6,872 bases of DNA from Deltaproteobacteria bacterium (lineage in GTDB: Bacteria; Desulfobacterota; Desulfobacteria; Desulfobacterales; Desulfatibacillaceae): positions 1 to 6,872 of the forward strand of contig JAKAGN010000146.1 in assembly GCA_021815525.1 (NCBI GenBank). Direction: 5' to 3'. This document shows positions 1-6,399 of this stretch, one piece after another; position 1 is the stretch's first letter; each line of letters starts with the position of its first letter. The notes under the pieces were generated by a model. The model was not told where the DNA came from, made no database searches, and saw only the letters and a list, made by a program, of their open reading frames with translations. Position numbers and translations under genes: made by a program.

Positions 1-309
1 GCTCAACTTTGCCTCCATGCGGTCCCGGTGGCAGCCGATGCAGGCCTTCATCACGCTTTTGGGTTCCAGTTTTCCGGCGTCCTTCAGGCGGGCGATGACG
101 CCTTTTTCCTTGGGGTACATCTTGTGGCAGAGGTTGCAGTCGTTAAGCGCCTTCTGGTGTTTTTGGTGGGGAAAGGCGATGTCGCCCTTGGATACCGAAA
201 GGACGATCTCGGGCGCGCCGTTATTCACGGCCGGGGCCGCTTCCTGGGCCAGGGCGGCCACGCCCGCCGAAAGGGCCGCAACCAACGCGAGAAGCACGAT
301 CTTTTTCAT
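1..309 (-). CDS. Periplasmic cytochrome c3/c7-family protein, C-terminus cut by window edge
   Basis: The 5' 103 codons of an exported multihaem cytochrome c; the frame stays open to base 1. The start ATG (309-307) follows a GGGGGAG ribosome binding site 7 nt upstream. Residues 1-22 form a Sec signal peptide (MKK, a hydrophobic stretch, cleavage probably after ALA at 19-21). Two haem-binding CXXCH motifs are visible, CNLCH at 58-62 and CIGCH at 90-94. A preceding FPHQKH at 47-51 supplies candidate distal histidines, as in class III c7/c3 cytochromes. At least one more CXXCH would be expected beyond the edge. It lies 100 nt after the molybdoenzyme gene on the same strand, so it could exchange electrons with it; that partnership is inferred. 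It could also be an unrelated general periplasmic electron carrier. The family call is secure; the exact subtype and haem number are not. Confidence 0.9.
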   Translation of the reverse strand, partial: MKKIVLLALVAALSAGVAALAQEAAPAVNNGAPEIVLSVSKGDIAFPHQKHQKALNDCNLCHKMYPKEKGVIARLKDAGKLEPKSVMKACIGCHRDRMEAKLS

Positions 310-384
310 GGACGTTTTCTCCCCCGCAAAGGTTCGATGCGCCTAACATCCAAAAAATCAAAGTGTTATTAGTGATGAGTCCAG

Positions 385-412
385 GAATTGAACGCTGCAG
401 CGCCGCGTTTCA
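385..412 (-). terminator. Weak hairpin at the end of the molybdoenzyme gene
   Basis: On the minus strand the TGA stop is part of a small hairpin: TGA(A)ACGC pairs with GCGTTCA around a loop of about nine bases. No proper T-run follows directly; a T-rich stretch lies about 35 nt further on, near 350. It may be a weak 3'-end structure rather than a working intrinsic terminator. The rest of the 310-409 gap shows only the cytochrome ribosome binding site, with no convincing promoter. Confidence 0.25.
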
Positions 413-1029
413 GTCCCGCCCGCCGCCTTTGACGCCGGCCTCGTCGGAGTAGCCCCGCTGCTCCCAGTAGCCCTTGTAGGGCTGGTTCCAAAGCTCGATG
501 CCCGTCACCCACTTCACCCATTTGTACCCCAGTTTGTCCTCCGCCACAACCTGAAAGGGAAAGCCCCGCTTGGCGTCCAAGGTCACGCCGTTTATGGAAA
601 AGGCAAGGAGGATGTCCTTTTTCATAACGTAATCGTAGGAAAGCGCCGAGCTGTAGCCGTCGGCGGCCCGGAAGACCACGGTGGTCACGCCCGGCTTGGG
701 GCGGGCCTTGGCGAGGATGTCCGCCAGGCGCACGCCCTTGAACAGGAGCCTCTCGTTCCAGCCCTCCACGCAGTACAGGGTTATGACGCGCTCCTGGGCC
801 GGGAGCGCCAGCACCTCGCCCAGGGTGAGCGAGAGCGGCTTTTCCACCCGGCCGGTGACCGCGAGGCGGTAGGCGGCCGGGTCCACCTTCTGGGGGCCCG
901 CTATGGAGTTGTCGTAGGACCGGTCGAAGGGGGACAGGCGCTGGCCCCGGTACTCGCGGATCTCGCCCTTTCGGCCGTCCGCGAAAAGGAAGTAGGCCGG
1001 CGCGGCCGCCAACAAGACCAAAAGCCCGA

Positions 1030-1048
<19 letters not shown>
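410..1048 (-). CDS. Sulfite-oxidase-fold molybdopterin-dependent oxidoreductase, membrane-anchored or exported
   Basis: A 212-residue protein of the oxidoreductase molybdopterin-binding (sulfite oxidase/MsrP-like) family. Residues 5-22 are a hydrophobic helix after an MRRR start, suiting a signal anchor or Tat-type signal; no clear cleavage site is seen. The Moco domain covers about 55-190. It has the LYCVEGW motif with C93 as the expected molybdenum-ligating cysteine, and ends with the family signature GFPFQVV..DKLGYKWVKWVTGIEL (163-186). There is no haem or dimerisation domain, so it is a minimal catalytic unit. The start is set by GGAGGAG 6 nt upstream of ATG 1048. The gene overlaps the 3' end of the DUF255 gene by 19 nt, implying translational coupling. 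The substrate is unknown. MsrP-like repair of oxidised periplasmic methionine would fit the neighbourhood, but this is inference. A longer same-frame reading upstream is a shadow of DUF255. Confidence 0.93.
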
Positions 1049-2866
<1,818 letters not shown>

Positions 2867-2883
<17 letters not shown>

Positions 2884-3025
2884 CCGTGGGCCTGCCCTTG
2901 CATTCGGGGATGTAGCAGGTGACGTCCACGAACTCGCATTTTTCGTGGCAGGAGGGGCACTCCTCGGGCGGAGCGGGCGCCTCCAGTGTGTAGCCGCAGT
3001 TTGTGCACTTATATGTGCTGTCCAT
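2867..3025 (-). CDS. Small rubredoxin-like / zinc-ribbon protein (52 aa)
   Basis: A 52-residue acidic protein missed by long-ORF scans because the DUF255 frame extends over it. Two CXXC knuckles, KCTNCGY (C7, C10) and ECPSCH (C23, C26), match the rubredoxin or rubrerythrin C-terminal Fe(Cys)4 module. Three more cysteines follow (C30, C37, C42) in CEFVDVTCYIPEC. Rubredoxin itself has only four cysteines and a Y-D-P segment that is absent here, so this is a rubredoxin-like subfamily, and the metal could be iron or zinc. ATG 3025 has a purine-rich GGCGGGA about 5 nt upstream, a weak binding site. It directly precedes, and overlaps, DUF255, and lies downstream of ferritin, desulfoferrodoxin and rubrerythrin. 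In sulfate reducers rubredoxins donate electrons to the last two; whether this protein does so is inference. Confidence 0.85.
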
Positions 3026-3074
3026 GATTTTCCCGCCTTTCCGCCTGCTTGGCGATAGCAGAACCCGTTAGCAG

Positions 3075-3178
3075 TTGACCGGCGCGCACCCGCCGAAAAG
3101 GGCCGCGGCGAAGCCTTGACCGCCGCGCACCCGCAGGAAAGGGCCACGGCTGAAGCCTTGACCGGCGAGCACCCGCAG
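3075..3178. repeat. Tandem repeat, 2.5 copies of a 41-42 nt unit
   Basis: Units at 3075-3115 (41 nt), 3116-3157 (42 nt) and a half unit at 3158-3178 each begin TTGACCGSCGMGCACCCGC (plus strand); the two complete ones continue with a GAAAAGGGCC-like block and end AAGCC. It fills the untranslated leader of the rubredoxin-like gene and runs directly into the palindromic element at 3175. The plus-strand TTGACC resembles a -35 box, but no -10 or gene follows on that strand. No coding role is apparent. Confidence 0.8.
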
Positions 3179-3299
3179 ACCGCCTAAAAACGATGAGCCG
3201 CAAGGCGCGCGAGCCGCGCGCGAGGGGAGCGTATTGTTCATACGTGACCGAGCGCAAGAGCCCGCGCAACGCAGCGGATCGCGTTTTTAGGCGGTCTGC
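3175..3299 (-). repeat. Palindromic dispersed element, copy 1 (3' of ferritin)
   Basis: An element of 125 nt bounded by a perfect 18-bp inverted repeat: GCAGACCGCCTAAAAACG at 3175-3192 and its complement at 3282-3299. Inside, the plus strand keeps the shared CGATGA..GCAAGGCGCGCGAG block, a GAGGGGAGCGTAT/ATACGTGACCGA core (apical stem CGTAT/ATACG at 3230-3234 and 3240-3244), a flanking GCGC/GCGC stem (3218-3221 and 3252-3255), and CGCGTTTTTA at the right end. The right arm contains the ferritin stop codon and its last four codons. The element is related to copies at 3926-4053 and 4495-4656, in the same orientation. Confidence 0.85.
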
Positions 3300-3808
3300 T
3301 CGGTGGGGGCGGGCGGGGTGAAGACCCTCTGCCCCAGCTCCCGGTCCAGCATGAACAGCGCCCCGGACGCGTCGCCCATGACCTTGAGCTGCCCGGCCAG
3401 GGTGGACGTGTTGGACTCCTCCTCCACCTGCTCGTTCACGAACCAGTTCAGGAACACCTTGGTGGCGTGGTCGCGCTCGTCGATGGCCAGATCCACGAGG
3501 CCGTTTATGAGGCCCGTCACCTTCACCTCGTGGGCGTAGGCGTCCTGGAACGCGGCAAGGGGCGAGGCCCAGTCGGTGGGCGGTCCCTCCACGGCGTTTA
3601 AGGTGACGCGCCCGTTGCGGCTTACGATGAAGTCGTAGAACTTCATGGCGTGGACCAGCTCCTCCTGGGCCTGGACGCGCATCCAGTTGGCGAAGCCGTT
3701 TAAATCCTGGCTCGAGAACCAGGCGGACATGGAAAGGTAGAGGTAGGAGGAGTAAAGCTCCGCCGTGATCTGGCCGCACAGGGCCTTTTCCATCCGTTCG
3801 CCCAGCAT
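3287..3808 (-). CDS. ftnA: Bacterial ferritin (non-haem, FtnA type)
   Basis: A 173-residue four-helix ferritin that oxidises Fe(II) and stores it as a mineral inside a 24-subunit shell in the cytoplasm. Its metal ligands align without gaps with E. coli FtnA numbering: E17 in ITAEL, E49/E50 and H53 in QEELVHAM, E94 in AHEV, and E126, Q127, E129, E130 in NEQVEEE. All ferroxidase and third-site ligands are therefore present. The haem-ligating methionine of bacterioferritin cannot be assigned, and the overall motif order favours FtnA. The start ATG 3808 is fixed by AGAGGAGG 5 nt upstream; an in-frame upstream extension has no support and would cover a strong hairpin. In this cluster it would sequester iron that peroxide or superoxide damage releases. 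The last codons (Glu-Gln-Thr-Ala-stop) lie within the inverted arm of palindromic element copy 1. Confidence 0.95.
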   Translation of the reverse strand: MLGERMEKALCGQITAELYSSYLYLSMSAWFSSQDLNGFANWMRVQAQEELVHAMKFYDFIVSRNGRVTLNAVEGPPTDWASPLAAFQDAYAHEVKVTGLINGLVDLAIDERDHATKVFLNWFVNEQVEEESNTSTLAGQLKVMGDASGALFMLDRELGQRVFTPPAPTEQTA

Positions 3809-3830
3809 AAGTCCTCCTCTGGGAAAAATC

Positions 3831-3877
3831 GGGCGCAAGTTCCCGGCGGAAACCATGTCCGCCGGGAAGCCGCGCCC
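3831..3877 (-). terminator. Strong leader hairpin with T-run before ferritin, possible attenuator
   Basis: On the minus strand GGGCGC, then GGC, then TTCCCGGCGGA, loop CATGGTT, TCCGCCGGGAA, CTT, GCGCCC: an 11-bp perfect stem plus 6 bp below a 3/3 internal loop. It is followed directly by GATTTTTCCC and then the ferritin ribosome binding site. The form is that of an intrinsic terminator or attenuator. Only about 22 nt separate it from the ferritin ATG, too little for a promoter, so any termination here must reduce ferritin expression from upstream transcription. It might instead be an mRNA-processing or stability structure. Function is inferred. Confidence 0.6.
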
Positions 3878-3925
3878 GCGAGTGTTTGCCGGCCCGCTGA
3901 AAGGCCCGGCTGGACAGCCTGATTC

Positions 3926-4053
3926 AACGGCCTGAAGAAAAACGATGAAATGCAAGGAACGCGGGAGGACCGATGAGGGAGCGTACTTTTCGTACGTGAC
4001 CGAAATCGGCCCTTCAGCATGACGCCGCAGTTCGCGTTTTTATTCAGGCCGTT
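3926..4053 (-). repeat. Palindromic dispersed element, copy 2 (3' of desulfoferrodoxin)
   Basis: An element of 128 nt with outer arms AACGGCCTGAAGAAAAACG (3926-3944) and, as complement of 4035-4053, AACGGCCTGAATAAAAACG: 18 of 19 bases pair. The interior has the shared CGATGAAATGCAAGG block, apical stem CGTAC/GTACG (3982-3986 and 3992-3996) and a flanking CCGAT/ATCGG stem (3970-3974 and 4005-4009). The right arm includes the desulfoferrodoxin TGA stop and its last two codons (Thr-Ala). The orientation is the same as copies 1 and 3. Confidence 0.85.
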
Positions 4054-4421
4054 TTCCAGAGGCCGTGCAGGTTACAGTACTCCCGGGCGGTAACCTTGTC
4101 GGCCTTGATGCAGAACGTGGCCTCGGGGGCCTGGCCGGGCGCGAGGAACTGGATGTAGGATTTTCCGTCCGCCAGAAGCTCGATCCACTGGATGTAGTGC
4201 TTCTCCTCCATGGGATGGGCCACCGCGCCCACCTTCACCTTGAAGCCGTCGGCGGTCTTCTCGATGACCGGAACGTGTTTCTCCTTGGCGGCGTCCACGG
4301 TGTTCTCCACCAAGAGATTCATGGGCTGCCCGCAGCAGACCAGCTCGCCGCCGCCCGCAAAGAGCATTTCAACAATGTTTCCACACACTCCGCACTTGTA
4401 GACTTCGCCTCTCGCGGCCAT
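4044..4421 (-). CDS. dfx: Desulfoferrodoxin, class I superoxide reductase (2Fe-SOR)
   Basis: A 125-residue cytoplasmic enzyme that reduces superoxide to peroxide without making oxygen, using electrons usually from rubredoxin. The N-terminal desulforedoxin domain (1-36) binds Fe(Cys)4 centre I through C10, C13, C29 and C30. The catalytic domain (about 40-125) carries the centre II ligands H49, H69, H75, C116 and H119, and the catalytic Glu47-Lys48 pair in EKHVP. All positions match the numbering of the Desulfovibrio protein, so it should be active. ATG 4421 follows GGGGAGGA at 6 nt. It sits between rubrerythrin and ferritin on one strand; its peroxide product is the substrate of the rubrerythrin encoded just upstream. 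The gap from rubrerythrin is 235 nt, filled mostly by element copy 3, and no separate promoter was recognised. Confidence 0.97.
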   Translation of the reverse strand: MAARGEVYKCGVCGNIVEMLFAGGGELVCCGQPMNLLVENTVDAAKEKHVPVIEKTADGFKVKVGAVAHPMEEKHYIQWIELLADGKSYIQFLAPGQAPEATFCIKADKVTAREYCNLHGLWKTA

Positions 4422-4494
4422 GATGGATCCTCCCCTTTAGGTTTTTCGGTTGTCCCGCGGTTTCGATGTCGGCCCGCAGTAAAAGGCACGATGT

Positions 4495-4656
4495 CAGCCT
4501 GGATAAAAACGATGAAATGCAAGGCGCGCGAGAAACCGGTGAGGGAGCGTAATGCCACCCCAAGAAATCTGCGATTTCTTGGGGACCCCGGTTTTGTACG
4601 TGACCGAAACCGGCTTCGAAGCGCAACGCCTAAGTATCGCGTTTTTAGACGGGCGC
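4495..4656 (-). repeat. Palindromic dispersed element, copy 3 with extra apical hairpin (3' of rubrerythrin)
   Basis: The longest copy, 162 nt. It shares TAAAAACGATGAAATGCAAG at its left, the GAGGGAGCGTA and GTACGTGACCGA core, and ATCGCGTTTTTAG at its right with copies 1 and 2. The flanking stem is CCGGT/ACCGG (4536-4540 and 4609-4613). The outer arms are degraded (12 of 17 positions, mainly the AAAAACG core). It begins immediately after the rubrerythrin TAA stop. Its apical loop has been replaced by about 45 nt holding a perfect 12-bp hairpin at 4558-4584. Confidence 0.8.
4558..4584. repeat. Perfect 12-bp hairpin inside element copy 3
   Basis: CCCCAAGAAATC (4558-4569), loop TGC, GATTTCTTGGGG (4573-4584). 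Copies 1 and 2 have only a five-base loop at this position, so it is an insertion or apex expansion. No T-run follows it on either strand. Confidence 0.75.
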
Positions 4657-5232
4657 TTACCAATTTTCGCCCAGGAGTTCAAAGTAGGCCTGGGGATGCG
4701 CGCAGGCCGGGCACTGCTCCGGGGCCTCGGTTCCCTCGTGCAGGTATCCGCAGTTGCGGCAGCGCCAGGTGACGGATTTCTCGCGCGCAAAGACGCGTCC
4801 GGCCTCGACGTTGGCGGCAAGGGCCCGGTAGCGCTTCTCGTGCTGGCGCTCGGCCACGGAGATCTTGTCCCACACGGCGGCGATCTCGGGGAAGCCTTCC
4901 TCGCGCGCGATCTTGGCGAAGCCGGGGTACATGGTGCTCTGCTCGTAGTGCTCGCCGGCGGCGGCGGCCAGGAGGTTGTCCCTGGTGGTTCCGATGACGC
5001 CGGCCGGGAAGGCCGCCGTTATCTCAACCTCGCCGCCGGTAAGGAAGCCGAAGAAGCGCTTGGCGTGCTCCTTCTCCTGGTTGGCGGTTTCCTCGAAGAT
5101 GTCGGCGATCTGCACGTACCCGTCCTTCCGGGCCTGGCCCGCGAAGTAGGTATAGCGGTTCCTGGCCTGGCTCTCGCCGGCGAAGGACGCCAGAAGGTTT
5201 TTCTCGGTTCGGGTTCCCTTGAGGGCAGGCAT
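4657..5232 (-). CDS. rbr: Rubrerythrin
   Basis: A 191-residue cytoplasmic peroxidase, the same length as Desulfovibrio vulgaris rubrerythrin, that reduces hydrogen peroxide to water. The ferritin-like four-helix domain (about 1-147) supplies the di-iron ligands E20, E53, H56, E94, E97, E128 and H131. The C-terminal rubredoxin-like domain (about 150-191) has the Fe(Cys)4 ligands C158, C161, C174 and C177 in WRCRNCGY and QCPACAHP. All are present and correctly spaced. ATG 5232 follows AAAGGAGA by 6 nt. It lies 129 nt after perR on the same strand, so it is a direct candidate target of PerR through the shared promoter. A GC-rich hairpin with a T-rich tail sits in that gap and may tune read-through. 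The TAA stop abuts palindromic element copy 3. Confidence 0.97.
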   Translation of the reverse strand: MPALKGTRTEKNLLASFAGESQARNRYTYFAGQARKDGYVQIADIFEETANQEKEHAKRFFGFLTGGEVEITAAFPAGVIGTTRDNLLAAAAGEHYEQSTMYPGFAKIAREEGFPEIAAVWDKISVAERQHEKRYRALAANVEAGRVFAREKSVTWRCRNCGYLHEGTEAPEQCPACAHPQAYFELLGENW

Positions 5233-5277
5233 GGATATTCTCCTTTCACGGCGTGGGGGTTAAAAGGAGGAAAAGAA

Positions 5278-5301
5278 CCCCGGGCGCGGAGCCGCCTGGG
5301 G
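5278..5301 (-). terminator. GC-rich hairpin between perR and rubrerythrin
   Basis: On the minus strand CCCC-A-GGCG pairs with CGCC-C-GGGG around a six-base loop: 8 bp with one mismatch. It is followed by TTCTTTTCC and, about 20 nt further, the rubrerythrin ribosome binding site region. This could be a leaky perR terminator or attenuator. The T-tract is interrupted, so strength is uncertain. Confidence 0.4.
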
Positions 5302-5361
5302 CTGTTCGCGCACGGATGGGGAAGATGCGCGGAAGGGAAGCCGGAAAGCAGGGGGCTGCAA

Positions 5362-5769
5362 TCAGGCAGTGTGCGTTTCGGTTCTTTCCGCGCACTCGTC
5401 GCATACGCCGAAGAACTCCACCCGGTGCCCCTCCACGGAGAAATGCTCCACGGGCCCCACGTCCGGCACGGAAATGGGCGGAATGAACACGTCGCCCACC
5501 TTGCCGCAACGGACACAACGCACGTGGTAGTGGGGCCTCATGTCCCCATCGTAACGGCGCTGCGCGCAGCCTAGCTCCAGCTTCAGTATCACTCCGGACT
5601 CCGACAGGACATCGAGGTTCCGGTAGACCGTGGCCAGGCTGATCCTGGGGATGCGCCTGCGGACGAGATCGTAGACCTGGTCCGCCGTGGGGTGGTTGTG
5701 CACCTTTTGAAGCTCTTCCATGATGACTTTGCGTTGCCGCGTCATTCTTATGGCTCGATTTTGAAACAA
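5362..5769 (-). CDS. perR: Fur-family peroxide-responsive repressor, PerR-like (TTG start)
   Basis: A 135-residue Fur-family repressor. The N-terminal winged helix (about 1-75) includes HPTADQVYDLVR and the recognition segment ISLATVYRNLDVL. The dimerisation domain holds the regulatory metal site H26, D74, H80, H82 and D93, which align with B. subtilis PerR H37, D85, H91, H93 and D104. The Asp at the last position is typical of PerR rather than Fur. Structural zinc cysteines are C85, C88, C123 and C126. The predicted role is peroxide sensing by histidine oxidation, derepressing the downstream genes. The start is a choice. ATG 5838 would translate through the operator. ATG 5745 has no ribosome binding site and removes residues before the conserved RMTRQR. 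TTG 5769 has GCGGAAG 7 nt upstream and gives a family-like N-terminus. Some annotations may use 5745. Confidence 0.9.
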   Translation of the reverse strand: MFQNRAIRMTRQRKVIMEELQKVHNHPTADQVYDLVRRRIPRISLATVYRNLDVLSESGVILKLELGCAQRRYDGDMRPHYHVRCVRCGKVGDVFIPPISVPDVGPVEHFSVEGHRVEFFGVCDECAERTETHTA

Positions 5770-5792
5770 GGCTTTACTTCCGCCCTTGAATT

Positions 5793-5810
5793 TGATAATA
5801 GTTATTATTA
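5793..5810. promoter_or_regulatory. PerR/Fur-type operator upstream of perR
   Basis: TGATAATAGTTATTATTA contains the perfect half-sites ATAATA (5795-5800) and TATTAT (5803-5808) separated by GT. It resembles both the PerR box (TTATAATNATTATAA) and Fur boxes. It overlaps the -10 hexamer and part of the spacer of the perR promoter, so bound repressor would block RNA polymerase and give autoregulation. It lies in the most AT-rich stretch of an otherwise GC-rich window. Confidence 0.75.
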
Positions 5811-5822
5811 GAGAAAGGTCAA
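5795..5822 (-). promoter_or_regulatory. Sigma-70-type promoter for perR (and probably rubrerythrin onward)
   Basis: On the minus strand TTGACC (-35, 5822-5817), a 16-nt spacer, and TATTAT (-10, 5800-5795); each hexamer matches consensus at five of six positions. Transcription would start near 5788, leaving a leader of about 19 nt before the TTG start. No other equally good minus-strand promoter was seen before rubrerythrin. Confidence 0.7.
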
Positions 5823-5891
5823 GAAAAAAATACAACAAACGGGGAAGGCCGCCTCGCCGGGGAACGCGAAGATGTTTCGGCGCCTGAAAGA

Positions 5892-5915
5892 CCCTCCCCC
5901 TGGTGCGGGGGAGGG
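5892..5915 (-). terminator. Hairpin terminator after the small zinc-ribbon gene
   Basis: A perfect 9-bp stem, CCCTCCCCC / GGGGGAGGG, with a six-base loop lies 18 nt after the zinc-ribbon stop and is followed on the minus strand by TCTTTC. An outer pair, GGAAGGCC (5843-5850) and GGCCTTCC (5922-5929), could enclose it. It separates the zinc-ribbon gene from the perR promoter. The T-run is short, so efficiency is uncertain. Confidence 0.6.
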
Positions 5916-5932
5916 CAGGGGGGCCTTCCTGT

Positions 5933-6112
5933 TCAGTCGGAAAGTTGGCACTTGGTGAAGTCGATGGGTTCGTTGCAGCCCTTGCACTTGTGGGCCTTGT
6001 CGAACTCGTCGGAGAAGATTTCCATCTCCATGCCGCACTTGGGGCACTTGCAGGTGAAGGATTTCAGGTTCTTGAACTGTTCGTAGCCGGGGCAGTGCTG
6101 GGGAGTCGTCAT
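5933..6112 (-). CDS. Small seven-cysteine zinc-ribbon protein (59 aa), function unknown
   Basis: A 59-residue soluble protein. ATG 6112 is supported by a strong AAGGAGG 6 nt upstream; an in-frame ATG at 6178 has no such support. Cysteines are at 7, 21, 23, 26, 43, 46 and 55. CPKC (23-26) and CKGC (43-46) are two CXXC knuckles forming a likely zinc ribbon, around a conserved-looking EIFSDEFDKAHKC segment. The CPGYEQFKNLKSFTC start resembles short uncharacterised proteins common in sulfate-reducing bacteria, but no function can be given. It is monocistronic by its terminator and lies beside the oxidative-stress genes. Roles in metal handling or as an accessory domain protein are guesses. Confidence 0.85.
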   Translation of the reverse strand: MTTPQHCPGYEQFKNLKSFTCKCPKCGMEMEIFSDEFDKAHKCKGCNEPIDFTKCQLSD

Positions 6113-6306
6113 GAAAGCCTCCTTCGGTGGAGAAGAACCCAAGCCTCGAAAACCGGGCAACTTTCCATACTGTCGCATATCAATCCATATACCAAGCCGC
6201 GGGGCATTGCAACAGGAGCAAGGACAAATTTTTTTTGTAGTCCTCCGTCAACGCAAGGCAGCCGACCTTATATTATTACGCAACGCGTCGCGCGCGTCAT
6301 AAAAAC

Positions 6307-6335
6307 TTGACCGGGGCCGGAGCTTGGGTTATGGT
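6307..6335 (+). promoter_or_regulatory. Candidate promoter for the rightward gene
   Basis: TTGACC (6307-6312), a 17-nt spacer, TATGGT (6330-6335). The -35 matches five of six and the -10 four of six. It is about 65 nt upstream of the ATG. The remainder of the divergent gap 6113-6306 holds the zinc-ribbon ribosome binding site, an eight-T run near 6229-6236 and an AT-rich patch near 6270; no convincing minus-strand promoter was identified. Confidence 0.45.
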
Positions 6336-6342
6336 GAACGCC

Positions 6343-6359
6343 GGTAACCGTTAGTTACC
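6343..6359. repeat. Short inverted repeat in the leader of the rightward gene
   Basis: GGTAAC (6343-6348), spacer CGTTA, GTTACC (6354-6359). It sits just downstream of the candidate -10 box, where it could be an operator or a small leader hairpin. At six base pairs it may be chance. Confidence 0.35.
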
Positions 6360-6399
6360 CTTTCCCAAAATACAACCGAACGCTCGTTTTAAGGACAGC

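Noticed and set aside
2884..3147. N-terminal extension of DUF255
   Set aside because: The added residues do not look like a folded domain, and the region is coded in another frame by the rubredoxin-like gene with conserved CXXC pairs.
3075..3163. Three TTGACC boxes as plus-strand promoters
   Set aside because: They are part of the tandem unit, lack paired -10 hexamers, and no plus-strand gene follows.
3075..3178. CRISPR array
   Set aside because: Units are contiguous with no unique spacers, only 2.5 copies, and no cas genes.
3809..3955. Upstream ATG for ferritin
   Set aside because: It would translate through the leader hairpin and part of element copy 2; ATG 3808 has an ideal ribosome binding site and gives FtnA-matching numbering.
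3175..4656. Palindromic elements as ordinary intrinsic terminators
   Set aside because: They are 125-162 nt with long interiors and their T-run lies inside the 3' arm rather than after the stem; the simple terminator form does not fit, although some effect on transcription is possible.
4552..5574. 340-codon plus-strand open frame opposite rubrerythrin and perR
   Set aside because: It starts inside palindromic element copy 3 and runs antisense across two complete genes with all ligands intact; no motif was recognised in it.
6265..6284. Second PerR box upstream of the zinc-ribbon gene
   Set aside because: The AT-rich patch has a TAATAAT half-site on the minus strand but no matching second half.
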